A DNA stretch of 8,411 bases from an uncultured Clostridia bacterium (GCA_945835425.1 CAMAJC010000065.1:1-8411), one strand, 5' to 3'. Positions 1 to 6,383 are shown, numbered from the stretch's first letter. The notes: generated from the letters alone by a model not told the origin. Made by a program: numbers and translations.

Positions 1-90
1 CACCCGGAGCGGTTCGGGATGGAGCTTGCGGACATTGTCCGCGGCCTGACCGCCGCCATCGAAGCCGTCGTAGCGGCATTTTCCGCCTGA
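1..90 (+). CDS. 3' end of an unidentified protein-coding gene (partial)
   Basis: Frame 1 is open from the first base to a TGA at 88-90 and encodes 29 residues (starting HPERFGMELADIV), ending in an alanine-rich, probably helical tail. Codon use is GC-rich at third positions, like the genes downstream, which supports real coding sequence. The start lies outside the window. I do not recognise the family from this tail and assign no function. Transcription would run into the structured element at about 126-224. Because only the tail is visible, it remains possible that this frame is open by chance. Confidence 0.5.
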   Translation, partial: HPERFGMELADIVRGLTAAIEAVVAAFSA

Positions 91-125
91 GCGGGAGCGA
101 TTTACAATTTGCACGGATTTGTACG

Positions 126-224
126 GGAACCTCTGATTTAATGGTTTTTCTCCCGCTGAAGGCGGGGAAAAACCGCACGGACACGTCTCTAAAAAAGAGA
201 AACACCGAATAAATCAGAGCTTCC
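126..224. mobile_element. MITE-like inverted-repeat element with flanking TACG repeats
   Basis: The ends are inverted repeats matching at 14 of 15 positions: GGAACCTCTGATTTA at 126-140 and, on the opposite strand, GGAAGCTCTGATTTA at 224-210. The tetranucleotide TACG lies directly outside each end (122-125 and 225-228), as expected for a target-site duplication. Inside is a hairpin at 143-174 (8 bp plus 5 bp with one bulged T, loop TGAAG) and a small hairpin at 186-200 (TCTCT/AGAGA). There is no reading frame of useful length. The whole unit could fold as a three-way junction, so a structured RNA or a read-through terminator for the upstream gene is an alternative. The mobile-element reading is inferred from end structure alone; copy number is unknown. 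Confidence 0.55.
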
Positions 225-278
225 TACGATAAAAAATATAAAAATTTACAAAACCGTACCATCGTCTTCACTTTCCCA

Positions 279-287
279 TGTTACAAT
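279..287 (+). promoter_or_regulatory. Probable promoter of the citrate synthase gene (extended -10)
   Basis: TGTTACAAT is an extended -10 (TG, one base, TACAAT at 282-287) in an AT-rich stretch. No good -35 hexamer sits 16-18 bases upstream, which fits promoters that rely on the TG extension. Transcription would start near 294 and give a leader of about 55 bases. It is the best candidate between 228 and 351 but has no experimental support. Confidence 0.4.
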
Positions 288-350
288 ATAAAAGTAATGA
301 TATTGCTGGGAGAATCCCTGTTGCAACCGCCAAAGAAAGGACGATGATGT

Positions 351-1703
351 ATGGATAATCTGTTTACCCGCTGCGACCGCTATGCGCAGCTCTGTAAGGA
401 AACGACTTCGATCCCGCTGGAGCTTTATGACACCAACCAGGTGAAGAAAGGGCTGCGGGACAAAAACGGCGCCGGTGTCCGCGCCGGTCTGACCAATATT
501 TCCCGGATCGTTTCTTTTGAAGATGTGGATGGGAACAAGGTCCCCTGCGACGGCAAGCTATATTACCGCGGCATCGACGTCGAAGACCTGACCCGGGGAT
601 TTATCGAGGAAAAACGGTTCGGCTTCGAGGAAGCGACCTACCTTCTGCTGTTCGGCAAGCTTCCCGATCCTGCCCAGCTGGATGAATTTAAAAAGACCCT
701 GGGCGAGTGCCGGTCGCTGCCGCGCAACTTCACCCGCGACGTCATCATGAAAGCGCCCAGCCGGGACATTATGACCTCCCTTTCCAAAAGTGTGCTGATG
801 CTGTCCTCCTACGACCGCCGCGCCGACGATATCTCCATCGAAAACGTCATGCGCCAGTGCCTGACCCTGATCAGCATCTTCCCGATGATCTCGGTCTACA
901 GCTACCACGCCTACAACTATTATATTCGGAACAAGAGCCTGTATATTCATCGTCCGCGGCCGGAACTGTCCACGGCGGAAAATTTCCTGCGGATGCTGCG
1001 GCCGGACAAGCAGTATTCGCCGCTGGAGGCAAAGGTGCTTGACCTTGCCCTGGTGCTGCATATGGAGCACGGCGGCGGCAACAACTCGACCTTTACGACC
1101 CACGTTGTTTCCTCCTCCGGCACCGACACCTATTCGACCATCGCCGCAGCCCTCGGCTCCCTCAAAGGACCGAAGCACGGCGGCGCCAACATCCGGGTCG
1201 TCCAGATGATGAAGGACCTCAAAGCCAACGTGCGGGATGTAAAGGACGAGGAAGCGGTCGCCGATTACCTGGAAAAGCTTTTAAACCGCGAGGCTTTCGA
1301 TAAAAAGGGCCTCATCTACGGCATGGGCCACGCCGTCTACACCAAGTCCGACCCGCGCTGCCAGATTTTCAAGCGCTACGTCGGCGCCCTCTGCAAGGAA
1401 AAGGGCCGGATGAAGGATTATGAGCTGTACACGATGGTCGAACGGCTGGCGCCGCAGGTCATCGCGAAAAACCGCCGGATCTACAAGGGCGTCAGCGCCA
1501 ACGTCGACTTTTACTCCGGTCTGATCTATTCGATGCTGGACATCCCGGAGGAGCTGTTCACCCCGATGTTTGCCATCGCCCGCATCGTCGGCTGGAGCGC
1601 CCACCGGCTGGAGGAGCTGATCAACGTCGACAAGATCATCCGCCCGGCTTATATCAGCATCGGCGAGATGCAGGATTATGAGCCACTGGAGGAGCGGCTG
1701 TAA
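351..1703 (+). CDS. gltA: Citrate synthase (citrate/2-methylcitrate synthase family)
   Basis: This enzyme condenses acetyl-CoA with oxaloacetate to citrate in the cytoplasm; in anaerobic Clostridia that usually feeds 2-oxoglutarate and glutamate synthesis. At 450 residues it is longer than the short bacterial forms of about 370, with an N-terminal extension seen in clostridial homologues. The catalytic triad is present: His240 (in EHGGGNNST), His327 (in GMGHAVY) and Asp386 (in NVDFYSG). Substrate-binding arginines are likely Arg336 (DPR) and Arg411 (in IARIVGW). The usual GHRVY is GHAVY here, which I recall as common in Firmicutes homologues. ATG 351 follows AAAGAAAGG (332-340) by 10 bases; the nearby ATG at 344 is out of frame and stops after four codons. 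The gene has its own promoter and terminator. 2-methylcitrate or homocitrate activity cannot be excluded by sequence alone. Confidence 0.95.
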   Translation: MDNLFTRCDRYAQLCKETTSIPLELYDTNQVKKGLRDKNGAGVRAGLTNISRIVSFEDVDGNKVPCDGKLYYRGIDVEDLTRGFIEEKRFGFEEATYLLLFGKLPDPAQLDEFKKTLGECRSLPRNFTRDVIMKAPSRDIMTSLSKSVLMLSSYDRRADDISIENVMRQCLTLISIFPMISVYSYHAYNYYIRNKSLYIHRPRPELSTAENFLRMLRPDKQYSPLEAKVLDLALVLHMEHGGGNNSTFTTHVVSSSGTDTYSTIAAALGSLKGPKHGGANIRVVQMMKDLKANVRDVKDEEAVADYLEKLLNREAFDKKGLIYGMGHAVYTKSDPRCQIFKRYVGALCKEKGRMKDYELYTMVERLAPQVIAKNRRIYKGVSANVDFYSGLIYSMLDIPEELFTPMFAIARIVGWSAHRLEELINVDKIIRPAYISIGEMQDYEPLEERL

Positions 1704-1720
1704 AGCTGCGGAACATGAAT

Positions 1721-1755
1721 AAACGGGAACGGATGGAAATCTGCTCCCGTTTTTT
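1721..1755 (+). terminator. Intrinsic terminator of the citrate synthase gene
   Basis: AAACGGGA (1721-1728) pairs with TCCCGTTT (1745-1752), with partial further pairing inside (GAT/ATC). A run of six T ends at 1755. It starts 17 bases after the stop codon, so the gene is probably transcribed alone. Confidence 0.85.
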
Positions 1756-1816
1756 ACTGTTGACCGTCTGCCGGTATTTCCCGGTAAAAGTTTCCCGCAA
1801 AGTTACAATTATGATG

Positions 1817-1844
1817 GTGACAAATGGTAAAAATCGTGTATAAT
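1817..1844 (+). promoter_or_regulatory. Sigma-A-type promoter of the AI-2E transporter/cardiolipin synthase operon
   Basis: GTGACA (1817-1822; five of six consensus positions) and a perfect TATAAT (1839-1844) are separated by 16 bases. Transcription would begin near 1851, giving a leader of about 105 bases before the GTG start at 1956. It follows the citrate synthase terminator, which supports a new transcription unit. Confidence 0.7.
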
Positions 1845-1887
1845 AATAGGTGAGATAACAGGCTTCTGTGAAGGGATCTCTGGAATT

Positions 1888-1959
1888 ATGCTTCCCAAAA
1901 GGAACCAATCAGAGTTTCCCCGGATTTGTCAGGATTTGTGGGGAGTGAAGCTGTTGTGA
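1888..1959 (+). CDS. Possible 23-residue leader peptide overlapping the AI-2E gene start
   Basis: ATG 1888 opens a 23-codon frame whose TGA (1957-1959) overlaps the GTG start of the next gene (1956-1958) as GTGA, the arrangement typical of translational coupling. A weak ribosome site, AAGGG at 1871-1875, lies 12 bases upstream, which is longer than usual. The peptide (starting MLPKRNQSEF, ending GVKLL) has no recognisable domain. The frame could be open by chance, and the better ribosome site GGGGAG at 1940-1945 can serve the downstream gene on its own. Confidence 0.2.
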   Translation: MLPKRNQSEFPRICQDLWGVKLL

Positions 1960-3218
1960 ATGACAAAAAGCTGAACTTTAAAAGTTTGCTGCTGCTGGTG
2001 GCGTTCGGGGTTCTCTTAAACTTTGCGGTGCAGCATCTGGAACTGCTGGGCGGCGTGCTTGGCTGGGTCATCGGGATTATCAAGCCCTTTTTGACCGGCG
2101 GCGTGATCGCGTTTATTCTCAATGTTCCGCTGCGGGGAATCGAACGGCTGCTGTTTCCGGAGAAAAAAACTTCCGTCCTTGAAACGGTGCTGATCAAGGA
2201 GACCGAGCTGCAGGACAAGGCAGGGGAGATGCTCCGCAGTTCTCTGCCGCAGGGCCTTCAGACCCAGACAAAGGCAAAACCGGTAAAAAAGCCGGATATT
2301 TCCCGGTATAAGCGCCCGATCAGCCTGGTCATCACCCTGCTGCTGGTGGTGGCGGTCATCGCGCTTGTCTGCGGGCTGGTGATTCCGGAGCTGGGCAGAA
2401 CCGGGAAGGTGCTGTGGGACAGCCTGCCCGGGTATTTTGAAACGCTCAGGGAATGGGCCATGAAGATGCTGGCCAGTTACCCGCAGGTCACCGAGTACCT
2501 GCAGGGCCTTTCCCTCGACTGGACCGAAATCGGCACAAAAGTCATGACAATCCTCCAGGAGAGCGAACTGATTCAGAATATCTACGGCACCGCTTCTTCC
2601 GTGGTCGGCGGCATCGTTTCCCTGTGTATCGGCATCGTTTTCGCGGTTTATGTGCTGATGCGCAAGGAGCAGCTGGGCAGTCAGGTCAAAAAGATTCTCT
2701 ACGCGTTCCTGCCGGAGAAGGCGGCTTCCGAGACAATCCGCATCTCGACCATCGCGTCGGAATCCTTTTCCCGGTTTTTGTCCGGCCAGTGCACCGAAGC
2801 GGTGATTCTGGGGACGATGTTTTTCATCGTCATGACGATCTTCCAGTTCCCCTACGCGCTGCTCTGCGGCGTGTTCATCGGCTTTACGGCCCTGGTGCCG
2901 ATTTTCGGCTCCTTCCTCGGCTGCGCGGTCGGCGCGTTCCTGATTCTGATGGCACAGCCGCACAGGGCCATCTGGTTTATTATCATGTTCCTGATTCTGC
3001 AGCAGGTCGAGGGCCAGCTGATCTATCCCCATGTCGTCGGCAATGCGGTCGGACTGCCGTCCATCTGGGTGCTGGCCGCGGTGACCATCGGCGGCAGCAT
3101 GTTCGGCATTTTCGGTATGCTCTTTTTTATCCCGCTTTCGTCGGTGCTGTACGCCCTGCTGCGGGAAATCGTATATAAGCGGTTGAAAAAAAAGGAAATT
3201 GACCCCGCGGCATTGTAG
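1956..3218 (+). CDS. AI-2E family (UPF0118) membrane transporter
   Basis: This is a polytopic membrane protein of the AI-2E transporter family (PF01594), whose members are linked to autoinducer-2 export or to sodium/proton antiport; the substrate here cannot be read from sequence. With GTG 1956 as start (GGGGAG at 1940-1945, 10 bases away) it has 420 residues; a TTG at 1926 would add ten but lacks a good ribosome site. Two helices near residues 10-60 are followed by a charged linker (about 70-118), a helix at 120-145, an amphipathic soluble section, and the helix-rich C-terminal core from about 215. Family hallmarks are VPIFGSFLG (about 314-322), EGQLIYPHVVGNAVGLP (about 352-368) and the following Gly-rich GGSMFGIFGM. 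A basic tail (KRLKKK) ends the protein. The cardiolipin synthase gene begins 26 bases downstream, so the two probably share an operon. Confidence 0.88.
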   Translation: MNDKKLNFKSLLLLVAFGVLLNFAVQHLELLGGVLGWVIGIIKPFLTGGVIAFILNVPLRGIERLLFPEKKTSVLETVLIKETELQDKAGEMLRSSLPQGLQTQTKAKPVKKPDISRYKRPISLVITLLLVVAVIALVCGLVIPELGRTGKVLWDSLPGYFETLREWAMKMLASYPQVTEYLQGLSLDWTEIGTKVMTILQESELIQNIYGTASSVVGGIVSLCIGIVFAVYVLMRKEQLGSQVKKILYAFLPEKAASETIRISTIASESFSRFLSGQCTEAVILGTMFFIVMTIFQFPYALLCGVFIGFTALVPIFGSFLGCAVGAFLILMAQPHRAIWFIIMFLILQQVEGQLIYPHVVGNAVGLPSIWVLAAVTIGGSMFGIFGMLFFIPLSSVLYALLREIVYKRLKKKEIDPAAL

Positions 3219-3230
3219 GCCGCATACGCA

Positions 3231-3235
3231 AAAGG
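3231..3235 (+). promoter_or_regulatory. Ribosome binding site of the cardiolipin synthase gene
   Basis: AAAGG lies 9 bases before ATG 3245. A second in-frame ATG at 3251 is 15 bases away, so 3245 is preferred. The short intergenic gap contains no terminator or promoter, which supports co-transcription with the AI-2E family gene. Confidence 0.6.
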
Positions 3236-3244
3236 ACTTTCATC

Positions 3245-4792
3245 ATGAAAATGAAACTCAAAAGAATATCCCAGTTTATCTTCCGCCGGGTCGTGATCGT
3301 GGCTCTGCTGCTCGTTTTGCAGATCGGGGCGATGGTCTTTTTCGCCATCCGGCTCAGCGACTATTTTGAATGGTATTATGCCGGCTCGATGCTGTGCAGT
3401 CTGCTCGCCGTCTTCGCCATCCTGTCCGGCCGTTCCAATCCGGCTTATAAGATCGCCTGGATTGTCCTGATTATGGCTTTCCCGCTCTTCGGCGGCGTCT
3501 TTTACCTGTGGACCGGCTCCAACCGGCTTTCCCGCCGGATTAAAAAGAAGATGGCGGCCATCAGCGAGAATACGATGACCTACAGCGCCCAGAAGGAGGG
3601 CATTATCGACGAGATCGCGCAGCAGGACCCTTCCGCGGCCCTGCAGGTACGCTATATTGAGCGCGGCGCCCACTGCCCGGTCTATGACCACACCCAGTGC
3701 GAGTACCACGAGATCGGCGAGAAAAGCTGGAAGCGGATGCTGGAGGAGCTGGAAAAGGCCGAGCACTACATCTTTATGGAGTATTTCATCCTGGAACAGG
3801 GTGAGATGTGGGACCCGATGCTGGAGCTTCTGCGCAGAAAGGCGGCGGCAGGGGTCGACGTGCGGATTATCTACGACGACCTGGGCAGCATCACGAAAAT
3901 TCCCGATGGGTATGATAAGCTGCTGGAGTCCTACGGCATCCGTGCCTGCATCTTCAACCCCTTCGTCCCGGTCATCAATCTGCGGATGAACAACCGCGAC
4001 CACCGGAAAATCTGCGTCATCGACGGCCACACCGGCTTTACCGGCGGCATCAATTTAGCGGATGAATACATCAACGCCCGGGAACTGCACGGCCACTGGA
4101 AGGACACGGCCATCATGATGCGCGGCGACGCGGTCTGGAGTTTGACGGTCATGTTTTTGTCCATGTGGGACTATATCCGCGGCGAGCACAGCGACTACGA
4201 GCTTTACCGTCCGCAGATCTACCAGCAGAGCCAGCTTCCCTCCGACGGCTATTTCCAGCCCTTTTCGGACAATCCGCTGGACGATGAGCCGGTCGGCGAG
4301 AATGTCTATCTGAACATGATCAACCGGGCGCAGCGGTATGTTTATATCACGACTCCTTACCTCATCATCAGCAACGAGATGATGACCGCCCTCACAAACG
4401 CCGCCAAGAGCGGGGTGGACGTGCGGATTATCACGCCGCATATCCCCGACAAATGGTATGTCCATATGGTCTCCCAGGCCCATTACTCCCAGCTGATCGA
4501 GGCCGGCGTGCGGATTTTTGAGTATACCCCCGGCTTTATCCACGCGAAGTCCTTTGTGGCCGATGATGAGTACGCGGTCGTCGGGACGATCAACCTCGAC
4601 TACAGAAGCCTTTATCTGCATTTTGAGTGCGCGACCTGGATGTACAAGACCTCCTGCATCGGCGATATCCGCCGGGATTTTGAAAACACCCAGGCGGTCT
4701 CCGAGGAGATCACGATGGAAGCCTGCAAGGCCGACCCGTTCCCCAAGCGGCTGCTGCGCAGCATCCTCAAAATCTTTGCGCCGCTGATGTGA
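3245..4792 (+). CDS. cls: Cardiolipin synthase (two-HKD phospholipase D family)
   Basis: This membrane enzyme joins two phosphatidylglycerol molecules to form cardiolipin and glycerol. The 515-residue length is normal for bacterial ClsA-type enzymes. Two hydrophobic N-terminal segments (about 16-34 and 47-90) are followed by a cytoplasmic catalytic region. The second segment contains the PLDc_N signature NPAYKIAWI through LFGGVFYLWTG. Both catalytic HxK(x4)D motifs are intact: His253/Lys255/Asp260 (HRKICVID) and His433/Lys435/Asp440 (HAKSFVAD), followed by GGIN and GTINLDYRS respectively. It ends with the usual FAPLM-type hydrophobic tail. It is the second gene of a likely operon with the AI-2E family protein and is closed by a strong terminator. 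Context adds nothing about regulation beyond that operon. Confidence 0.95.
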   Translation: MKMKLKRISQFIFRRVVIVALLLVLQIGAMVFFAIRLSDYFEWYYAGSMLCSLLAVFAILSGRSNPAYKIAWIVLIMAFPLFGGVFYLWTGSNRLSRRIKKKMAAISENTMTYSAQKEGIIDEIAQQDPSAALQVRYIERGAHCPVYDHTQCEYHEIGEKSWKRMLEELEKAEHYIFMEYFILEQGEMWDPMLELLRRKAAAGVDVRIIYDDLGSITKIPDGYDKLLESYGIRACIFNPFVPVINLRMNNRDHRKICVIDGHTGFTGGINLADEYINARELHGHWKDTAIMMRGDAVWSLTVMFLSMWDYIRGEHSDYELYRPQIYQQSQLPSDGYFQPFSDNPLDDEPVGENVYLNMINRAQRYVYITTPYLIISNEMMTALTNAAKSGVDVRIITPHIPDKWYVHMVSQAHYSQLIEAGVRIFEYTPGFIHAKSFVADDEYAVVGTINLDYRSLYLHFECATWMYKTSCIGDIRRDFENTQAVSEEITMEACKADPFPKRLLRSILKIFAPLM

Positions 4793-4811
4793 GCGTCTGT
4801 TTATGCAATCA

Positions 4812-4860
4812 AAAACCGTCCGGAATGGGATTTTCCGGACGGTTTTCGTATTATTATTTT
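4812..4860 (+). terminator. Strong, probably bidirectional terminator between convergent genes
   Basis: A perfect 14-bp stem is formed by AAAACCGTCCGGAA (4812-4825) and TTCCGGACGGTTTT (4833-4846), with a 7-base loop. On the plus strand T-rich sequence follows to 4860. On the minus strand the stem ends in a run of T (complement of 4811-4815). It can therefore stop the operon from the left and the converging gene from the right. Confidence 0.92.
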
Positions 4861-4874
4861 CCTGAAACATTGTA

Positions 4875-4896
4875 GGGAACGGTTTTGACCGTTCCG
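4875..4896. repeat. Short palindromic repeat, TAGGG type (copy 1)
   Basis: GGAACGGT (4876-4883) and ACCGTTCC (4888-4895) form a perfect 8-bp stem with loop TTTG. The left edge is GTAGGG. It lies between the bidirectional terminator and the minus-strand gene. The same TAGGG edge with different complementary arms occurs at 6167-6191 on the opposite strand. Confidence 0.6.
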
Positions 4897-4932
4897 CCGT
4901 CAGCGCCGCACATTTCTATTTATGCGTGACGG
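4897..4932 (-). other. Hairpin directly after the stop codon of the minus-strand membrane protein gene
   Basis: CCGTCA-G-CGC (4897-4906, one bulged G) pairs with GCGTGACGG (4924-4932), giving 9 base pairs around a 17-base loop. It abuts the stop codon at 4935-4933. There is no T run, so it is more likely an mRNA 3'-end stabiliser or an accident than a terminator by itself. Confidence 0.35.
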
Positions 4933-5990
4933 TTAATCCAGCTTGAGGTCGCCTTCCTTGATCCAGCCCATCTTTCTCCACACTTTCCCCAGCGCCCAGG
5001 TGATAACGGCAGGGAGGATGAAGCTGATAAGGATCAGTCCGGCCCAGTCAAAGGCAGTGATCGATGCCTTGACGCCGTTTGCCACATCGCTGACCCAGCC
5101 GGAGTAGACGCCGATCTGGCCGACCAGACCGCAGGTGCCCATGCCGGAGGAGATTGCCGCGCCGTTCATTTCCATCTTAAACAGGCAGGTCACAATTGGC
5201 CCGGTGATAGCCGAAGCGATGATAGGCGGGAACCAGATTTTCGGGTTTTTGACGATGTTGCCCATCTGCAGCATCGAGGTGCCGATTCCCTGGGAGACCA
5301 GACCGCCGACGCCGTTTCCTTCCAGCTCATGACCGCGAAACCGATCATCTGCGCGCAGCAGCCCGCAACCGCGGCGCCGCCTGCCAGCCCGGTCAGGGAA
5401 AGGGTCGCGCAGATCGCTGCCGACGAAATCGGAAGGGTCAGCGCCATGCCGACGACAACCGAAATGAGAATGCCCATCCAGAAGGGCTGCTGGGTGGTTG
5501 CCCAGCGGATGACTGCGCCCAAAGAGCTGGCTGCTGTGCCGACGGCCGGTGCAATCAGCATCGACAGCCCGCAGCCGGTGAGAATGGTGACGCAGGGAGT
5601 CACGAGGATGTCGACCTTGGTTTCCTTTGAGACCATCTTGCCCAGTTCTGCTGCGACGATGGCGATGATTAAGACGGAGAGCGGACCGCCTGCGCCGCCG
5701 AGGGCGTTGGCGGAATAGCCGACCGCCGTCAGGGAAAACAGCACCAGCGGCGGGCATTTGAGCGCATAGCCGATGGCGATGGCCATGGCGCTGCCCGAAA
5801 CGCTTTTCGCAAATCCGCCGATTTCGTCCAGCACCGGGATGTTCAGCTGGGTGCCCAGGGTCGAGAGGATCGTCCCGACCAGCAGGGATGCAAATAACCC
5901 CTGGGCCATGGCGCTGAGGGCGTCGATGCCGTAGCGCTGCCAGGAGATTACAATGTCTTTCCGTTTGAGAAATGCCTTGAACTTATCCAT
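4933..5990 (-). pseudogene. PfoR/PTS_EIIC_2-family membrane protein, split by a one-base frameshift
   Basis: The reading frame starts at ATG 5990-5988 (AAAGGAAAGGA eight bases upstream). It runs through GFAVMSWKE, leaves frame at about residue 225 and, uncorrected, ends at 5190. The second frame continues the family sequence without a gap, from NGVGGLVSQGIGTSM to the stop at 4935-4933. Restoring one T to the TTT at 5315-5317 joins the halves into about 352 residues, close to the family's usual size. The protein is very hydrophobic, with many Gly/Ala-rich membrane segments, and resembles membrane proteins annotated as PTS subunit IIC (PF13303) or putative toxin regulator PfoR. No IIA or IIB partner or sugar enzyme gene is nearby, so sugar transport is unproven. 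The break may be a sequencing error or a true recent mutation. The gene has its own promoter and converges on the cardiolipin synthase gene. Confidence 0.85.
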
Positions 5991-6021
5991 AAGGTACGTC
6001 CTTTCCTTTTGTGTTATGGAC

Positions 6022-6030
6022 ATTATACCA
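6022..6030 (-). promoter_or_regulatory. Extended -10 promoter of the PfoR-like gene
   Basis: On the minus strand TGGTATAAT is a perfect extended -10 (complement of 6022-6030). A consensus TTGACA (complement of 6037-6042) lies only 9 bases upstream, too close to act as the -35 of this -10, and the hexamer at the normal distance is poor. The start would be near 6015, giving a leader of about 25 bases before the ribosome site and ATG at 5990. Confidence 0.6.
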
Positions 6031-6124
6031 TACATGTGTCAAGACAGGTAGAGACAAAACTTGTAAACATTTTGCATTTTCCGGCTCATTTTTAGGGATA
6101 ACGGCGGGAAAGGGGACGTCTGCG

Positions 6125-6136
6125 TTTACCGGTAAA
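6125..6136. promoter_or_regulatory. Perfect 12-bp palindrome, possible operator
   Basis: TTTACCGGTAAA is its own reverse complement. It lies about 95 bases upstream of the PfoR-like promoter and downstream of the small cysteine protein gene. Such a symmetric AT-flanked core could bind a dimeric regulator, but its distance from either promoter makes this uncertain. Confidence 0.25.
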
Positions 6137-6150
6137 GATGCGTCTGTTCC

Positions 6151-6191
6151 TTTATAATAAAAGGGCGGGTCGATGTGGTCATCGACCCCTA
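6151..6191 (-). terminator. Palindromic repeat (TAGGG type, copy 2) acting as terminator of the small cysteine protein gene
   Basis: GGGTCGATG (6167-6175) and CATCGACCC (6180-6188) form a perfect 9-bp stem with a 4-base loop. Read on the minus strand it starts with TAGGGG immediately after the stop codon of the small gene and is followed by GCCCTTTTATTATAAAG, a T-rich tail. It therefore works as an intrinsic terminator while sharing its TAGGG edge with the repeat at 4875. Confidence 0.65.
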
Positions 6192-6383
6192 CTAGTTTTG
6201 CTTCCTAACAATATTATATTCATCGCCGAACTTGAAAAACGGGCAGCTTTTGTATCCGCCGGAGAGGCTTCTTTCGTAATCGTCCATGTCCAGCCCGATT
6301 TCCAGCACACATTCATACCCGTCGGTCTCGGGGTCATATTCATAGTTCATGCAGACCTCGCAGCAGTTTTTGTTATCCGTCAT
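6192..6383 (-). CDS. Small four-cysteine protein, resembles DUF6472 family
   Basis: The 63-residue protein has Cys8-x2-Cys11, Cys25 and Cys47-Pro (plus an extra Cys7), a spacing that suggests a small zinc or other metal-binding fold. The rest is rich in acidic and aromatic residues, and it ends in DEYNIVRKQN. I recall very similar short proteins ending in EYKIVRKQ in many Clostridia, annotated as DUF6472; their function is unknown to me. AAGGAAG lies 6 bases upstream of ATG 6383-6381. A strong promoter lies about 40 bases upstream, and a hairpin terminator follows the stop, so the gene forms its own short transcription unit. The stop TAG is followed at once by a second TAG belonging to the repeat edge. 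The overlapping plus-strand frame lacks comparable signals. Confidence 0.8.
   Translation of the reverse strand: MTDNKNCCEVCMNYEYDPETDGYECVLEIGLDMDDYERSLSGGYKSCPFFKFGDEYNIVRKQN

Noticed and set aside
143..174. Simple intrinsic terminator of the upstream gene
   Set aside because: The hairpin is strong but no T run follows it (the next bases are GCACGG), and it sits inside a larger inverted repeat with flanking TACG, so the element explanation fits better.
1654..1908. Minus-strand frame of 84 codons across the citrate synthase terminator
   Set aside because: It runs through the terminator and promoter of neighbouring transcripts, has no good ribosome site, and its translation is not family-like.
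2016..3032. Long minus-strand open frame of 338 codons opposite the AI-2E gene
   Set aside because: It is antisense to a clear family member, its translation is rich in Gln, His, Asp and Arg without domain character, and it lacks a ribosome site. It reflects GC-rich codon bias.
5315..5322. Programmed -1 ribosomal frameshift in the PfoR-like gene
   Set aside because: A -1 shift would restore the correct frame, but the site reads TGG AAG GAA ACG, which is not an X XXY YYZ slippery heptamer, and I know of no frameshifting in this family.
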